From positions 1 to 9,093 of the forward strand of contig JACRAV010000241.1 of NCBI GenBank assembly GCA_016213305.1: a stretch of 9,093 bases of DNA. The letters are read 5' to 3'. The position numbers and the translations under genes are program-made. Below the pieces are notes generated by a model. The model saw only the letters and a program-made list of their open reading frames with translations, made no database searches and was not told where the DNA came from. The DNA comes from Candidatus Zixiibacteriota bacterium (GTDB lineage: Bacteria; Zixibacteria; MSB-5A5; GN15; FEB-12). Position 1 is the first letter of the stretch; each line of letters starts with the position of its first letter. Shown piece by piece: positions 6,822 to 9,093 of this stretch.

Positions 6822-7646
6822 ATGAAGCGTTTTACCATCATCTCAGCCATCGCCGTCGTATTGGTAATTCCGGCATTGGTCTTTGGCGCGGCCAGCAAGT
6901 TTGCGCCGGGCCAGGCCGTTCTCGCCGAAAAGACGGTTACGGTCCCGCTTGAGATTGCCAACCAGGATGGTCTGACCGCTGTGGACATGGTCCTGCGCTA
7001 TTCCGAAGGCGTGACTTTGAAGGAAGTCACATTTGCCGGAACCCGCGTGGAGTACTTTGACCTGAAGCTGTCACACATCGACGCCGCGAAGCGCGAAGTG
7101 ATCGTCGGTCTGATCAATCAGGCCACGGCAACCCGCAAGCCCGAGTTGTCGGCTGGCGAAGGACCGATCGCCAATCTCGTTTTCGCGGTCGATAATCCGT
7201 CCGTGACCAGCATCACTCTGGAAGCCATTACCACCAAAAGCCCCGACCACTCGCTGACTTTTGTCTATCGCGAGAGCGCCAATGGCGTCACGACTTTCCG
7301 CAAGGAACAGCCGGAGTTTGGGCAAGTGTCTCTGGCGCTGGGCGCCGGTTCGGGATCAAGTCTGCCGAAGGAATACGCCCTCGAACAGAACTATCCGAAC
7401 CCGTTCAACCCGACCACCAACATCGCCTTTGCTCTGCCTACAGCGGGTAGAGTCGAGGTCGCCGTGTTCAATGTCCTGGGACAACAGGTAAATTCGCTGG
7501 TAAGCGAAGACCTGCCCGCCGGCAACCACACGATCGTGTGGGACGGCCGGAACAGCCAGGGTGAATCGGTCGCCAGTGGTATTTACTTCTATCGCATTGT
7601 GGCCGGCGATTTCAGCCAGACCAAAAAGATGATGATGCTGAAGTAG
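6822..7646 (+). CDS. Secreted cohesin-like protein with C-terminal type IX-type sorting domain
   Basis: The 274-residue product is probably exported and then anchored or released at the cell surface. Residues 1-23 form a signal peptide (MKR, then a hydrophobic stretch, small residues at VFGAA). Residues about 24-155 are a beta-rich domain resembling cohesin folds: 'TVTVPLEIANQDGLTAVDMVLRY' type strands, then 'LSAGEGPIANLVFAV'. After a Gly/Ser linker, residues about 188-274 carry the sorting domain with EQNYPNPFNPTTNIAF, a VFNVLGQ block, VWDGRNSQGE, SGIYFYRI and a Lys/Met-rich end. This domain directs type IX secretion in Bacteroidetes; in other FCB phyla the same fold is common but its route is less well proven. 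ATG 6822 is used, with AGGGGG about 9 bases upstream; a TTG directly before it is less likely. It is a single-gene unit with its own promoter and terminator. The ligand is unknown. Confidence 0.85.
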   Translation: MKRFTIISAIAVVLVIPALVFGAASKFAPGQAVLAEKTVTVPLEIANQDGLTAVDMVLRYSEGVTLKEVTFAGTRVEYFDLKLSHIDAAKREVIVGLINQATATRKPELSAGEGPIANLVFAVDNPSVTSITLEAITTKSPDHSLTFVYRESANGVTTFRKEQPEFGQVSLALGAGSGSSLPKEYALEQNYPNPFNPTTNIAFALPTAGRVEVAVFNVLGQQVNSLVSEDLPAGNHTIVWDGRNSQGESVASGIYFYRIVAGDFSQTKKMMMLK

Positions 7647-7689
7647 GAAAGCGAAGTACCTGATCGTATAGCACGTTCAATAAAGCACG

Positions 7690-7731
7690 GAGAGCCGCAT
7701 TCCTCGTCAAGGATGCGGCTCTCTTCATTTT
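7690..7731 (+). terminator. Rho-independent terminator after the secreted protein gene
   Basis: GAGAGCCGCAT (7690-7700) pairs perfectly with ATGCGGCTCTC (7713-7723). The stem continues with CCT (7702-7704) / AGG (7710-7712) after one bulged T, closing a 5-base loop. TTCATTTT (7724-7731) follows. The stop codon is 43 bases upstream. Confidence 0.88.
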
Positions 7732-7800
7732 GGCGGACAGGGCCGTTGACTCGTGCGCGGCCGACGTCCTGAGACTGTCCAATGAGATGCAAAATACGTT

Positions 7801-7849
7801 GTGTCGGTTCTTGCGTCATCTCCGAAGTAGATGACGTGTGAACCGACAC
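7801..7849. repeat. Long internal hairpin of the fold-back element
   Basis: GTGTCGGTTC (7801-7810) and CGTCATCT (7814-7821) pair perfectly with GAACCGACAC (7840-7849) and AGATGACG (7829-7836). The 7-base loop is CCGAAGT. TTG/TGT in the middle form two wobble pairs and one mismatch. No T run follows on either strand, so it is not a standard terminator. Confidence 0.85.
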
Positions 7850-7864
7850 CTCTTGGAACCCAAT

Positions 7865-7924
7865 AAGTTGGAGAGTGGCGGGTCTCACGTCCGGCAGGGC
7901 CGGGCGAAGAACCCGCCGCAACTT
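7865..7924. repeat. GC-rich nested hairpin of the fold-back element
   Basis: Three nested pairings are visible: AAGTTG (7865-7870) with CAACTT (7919-7924), GGCGGGT (7877-7883) with ACCCGCC (7911-7917), and CCGGC (7891-7895) with GCCGG (7899-7903) around a 3-base loop. The order and nesting are exact, with internal loops between the stems. Confidence 0.75.
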
Positions 7925-7967
7925 TCATTGCTCATGGGACAGTCTCTCCCCGTCTGCCCCGGGAGCG

Positions 7968-9035
7968 CTACCGTATCGCCACCGGCTCCAGGTCCGCATC
8001 CACAGCAGGGGAGACCTCGACAATTACCGGCGTCTCGCCGGACTGCATACTCACCTTCACCGACGGTCGGTTCCGGGCCGAGGTGTACCGGGCCGTGATC
8101 ATCGCCGCCTTCAGAATATTATCCTGTGTGGCCGGCCCCACCAACAGCGTCACCGGCGAACTGACATCAACCGCTTCGAGCAGGTGATGGTGCGGCTGGC
8201 GATACGCCATGATCCGCTTATTGTCGTCCTCATTTCGCCCCACAATCACTTTGGTCGCGGCGTCGAGCCGAAAATGCCTTCCCGCCCTCAGCAGATTCAA
8301 GTCGTCGAAGGTAATTCTATCAGTATGTGCAATCAGATCGCGCAAACGATTGGAATACCCCTCGTCCGTCAGCAAACACCCCGAGGCGGGATTGGGGTAA
8401 TCCTCAAGTCCAAACTCCCGCGCCAGCTCGATCTGCCGGTGCCGCCCGCGCCCGGTTATTCCCTCCAGCTTTTCCCGATCCACCATGCCGCTCAACTCCG
8501 GTGCGGTCGGCGCCAGTACTTTCGCCGAAAGAGGGCGCAAAACCCGGCCCGACAACCCCGTCTCCTTCAGCACCAGATTCATCTTGTCCTTGACCTGCGA
8601 GAACGGCCGCTGGCCCAGCACTTCACCCGTGATGATGAAATCCGCGCTCACCAGTTCCATAAAGTTCTTTGCCTCGGTGAGCATCAGGATACGGCAATCC
8701 ACGCACGGATTCATGTGCGCACCGTACCCGAACTTTGGTTTCGACACGATATCGACAAACTTCTGCCCCAGATGCATCAGCTTGACGTTAAACCCGAACT
8801 TCTCAGCCGTCGGATACGGGTTGGAGCCGCACGATGACCGGTCGCCCAGATCACACCCGAAGTGCGTCATGAACGTCAGCGCGGTCACCTCGATATCCTG
8901 CCGGAGCATCAACAGCACCGCCAGCGCCGAATCAAGCCCGCCCGAGAAGAGCGCTATGGCGTGGCCCCGTTTGCGCCCTTCCTTGTTGTAAAACTGCTTC
9001 GGCTCAACCGCCGGATTGGTCAATCGTGTATCCAT
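7968..9035 (-). CDS. PP-loop ATPase with C-terminal NFACT-R/DUF814-type domain, probable RNA thiolation enzyme
   Basis: The 355-residue protein has a MnmA/ThiI-like N-terminal domain with the PP-loop SGGLDS (31-36), which binds ATP and adenylates the substrate. NPCVDC (Cys111, Cys114) and ASGCLLTD (Cys220) sit where MnmA-like enzymes carry their sulfur-transfer cysteines. FITGEVLGQRP-type sequence (133-143) and 'LRPLSAK' (166-172) are typical of this bacterial family. Further cysteines occur at 61 and 69. Residues about 245-345 ('LLRAGRHFRL', TKVIVGRNEDDN) resemble the NFACT-R/DUF814 RNA-binding domain. The family is usually labelled ThiI-like or tRNA 2-thiouridylase-like; the exact tRNA target is not established. 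A stop codon lies directly before the ATG in frame, so the start cannot be further upstream. TTAAGGAG (9049-9056, minus strand) lies 13 bases before it, rather far. The 30 residues before the PP-loop are longer than I expect for the family. Confidence 0.85.
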   Translation of the reverse strand: MDTRLTNPAVEPKQFYNKEGRKRGHAIALFSGGLDSALAVLLMLRQDIEVTALTFMTHFGCDLGDRSSCGSNPYPTAEKFGFNVKLMHLGQKFVDIVSKPKFGYGAHMNPCVDCRILMLTEAKNFMELVSADFIITGEVLGQRPFSQVKDKMNLVLKETGLSGRVLRPLSAKVLAPTAPELSGMVDREKLEGITGRGRHRQIELAREFGLEDYPNPASGCLLTDEGYSNRLRDLIAHTDRITFDDLNLLRAGRHFRLDAATKVIVGRNEDDNKRIMAYRQPHHHLLEAVDVSSPVTLLVGPATQDNILKAAMITARYTSARNRPSVKVSMQSGETPVIVEVSPAVDADLEPVAIR

Positions 9036-9064
9036 TTAGAATGATAGACTCCTTAACACCATGT

Positions 9065-9093
9065 AATATACGCCTTGACGGGGGCTGGCGGAA
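9065..9093 (-). promoter_or_regulatory. Possible promoter of the PP-loop gene (weak)
   Basis: On the minus strand TATATT (9065-9070) is a good -10 match. A 17-base spacer places TTCCGC (9088-9093) at -35, a poor match that ends at the window edge. Start of transcription would fall only a few bases before the ribosome-binding site TTAAGGAG. Confidence 0.3.

Larger units (their letters stand above)
7771..7946. repeat. Fold-back element with 16-base terminal inverted repeats (MITE-like or structured RNA)
   Basis: The ends GAGACTGTCCAATGAG (7771-7786) and CTCATGGGACAGTCTC (7931-7946) are inverted copies that match at 15 of 16 positions. Between them lie two separate hairpins, 7801-7849 and 7865-7924. 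A single strand can therefore fold into a three-way junction with linkers of 14, 15 and 6 bases. No transposase or credible ORF is inside, and I see no clear target-site duplication: the flanks TCCT and TCCC are only loosely alike. It fills most of the gap between two convergent genes and ends 21 bases from the stop of the minus-strand gene. A non-autonomous mobile element or intergenic repeat family is the leading reading. A non-coding RNA or a 3'-end structure for the minus-strand gene are alternatives. Confidence 0.65.

Noticed and set aside
7801..7946. Possible group II intron remnant, because GTGTCG resembles a group II 5' end
   Set aside because: There is no domain V-like hairpin, no reverse transcriptase, and the terminal inverted repeats start 30 bases further upstream, so the resemblance is most likely chance.
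7875..8837. 320-codon open frame on the plus strand
   Set aside because: It is antisense to the PP-loop gene and begins inside the fold-back element. The translation is low-complexity Arg/Pro/His/Gln and matches no family I know.

Overview
This GC-rich bacterial window carries six genes. Five are on the plus strand: the 3' part of selA, then selB, a YtcJ-type amidohydrolase, an nfeD-type membrane protease and a slipin/stomatin gene, with a secreted protein further on. The sixth, a PP-loop thiotransferase-like gene, is on the minus strand at the right edge. The secreted protein ends in the 'NYPNPFNPTT' type of C-terminal sorting domain (type IX secretion / FlgD-like fold). That domain is typical of the Bacteroidetes/FCB superphylum and related candidate phyla such as Zixibacteria, Marinimicrobia and Latescibacteria. 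Together with the high GC and the Shine-Dalgarno sites before most genes, I infer an uncultured FCB-group bacterium. Nothing here fixes the phylum.

Layout. (1) Positions 1-4117 look like one transcription unit: selA (5' end outside the window), selB 9 bases later, and an amidohydrolase whose start codon overlaps the end of selB by 8 bases. selA and selB make selenocysteinyl-tRNA and deliver it to the ribosome, so this organism very probably makes selenoproteins. No selC, selD or selenoprotein is visible here. (2) Positions 4139-6414 form a second unit with its own sigma-70-like promoter, nfeD, slipin and a strong intrinsic terminator. NfeD protease and slipin are a well-known membrane pair. 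(3) Positions 6415-6821 hold no convincing gene but contain a TTGACA promoter and a roughly 160-base leader with some secondary-structure potential. They are followed by a cohesin-like secreted protein and a second intrinsic terminator. (4) Positions 7771-7946 are a compact 176-base fold-back element with 16-base terminal inverted repeats and two internal hairpins, so the single strand can fold as a three-way junction. It sits between convergent genes and is the least explained feature of the window. (5) Positions 7968-9035 (minus) encode a two-domain protein with a PP-loop ATPase domain and an NFACT-R/DUF814-type domain, probably an RNA sulfur-transfer enzyme.

Most of the window is ordinary housekeeping. 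The parts worth a second look are the fold-back element, the amidohydrolase coupled to selB, and the structured leader of the secreted protein.
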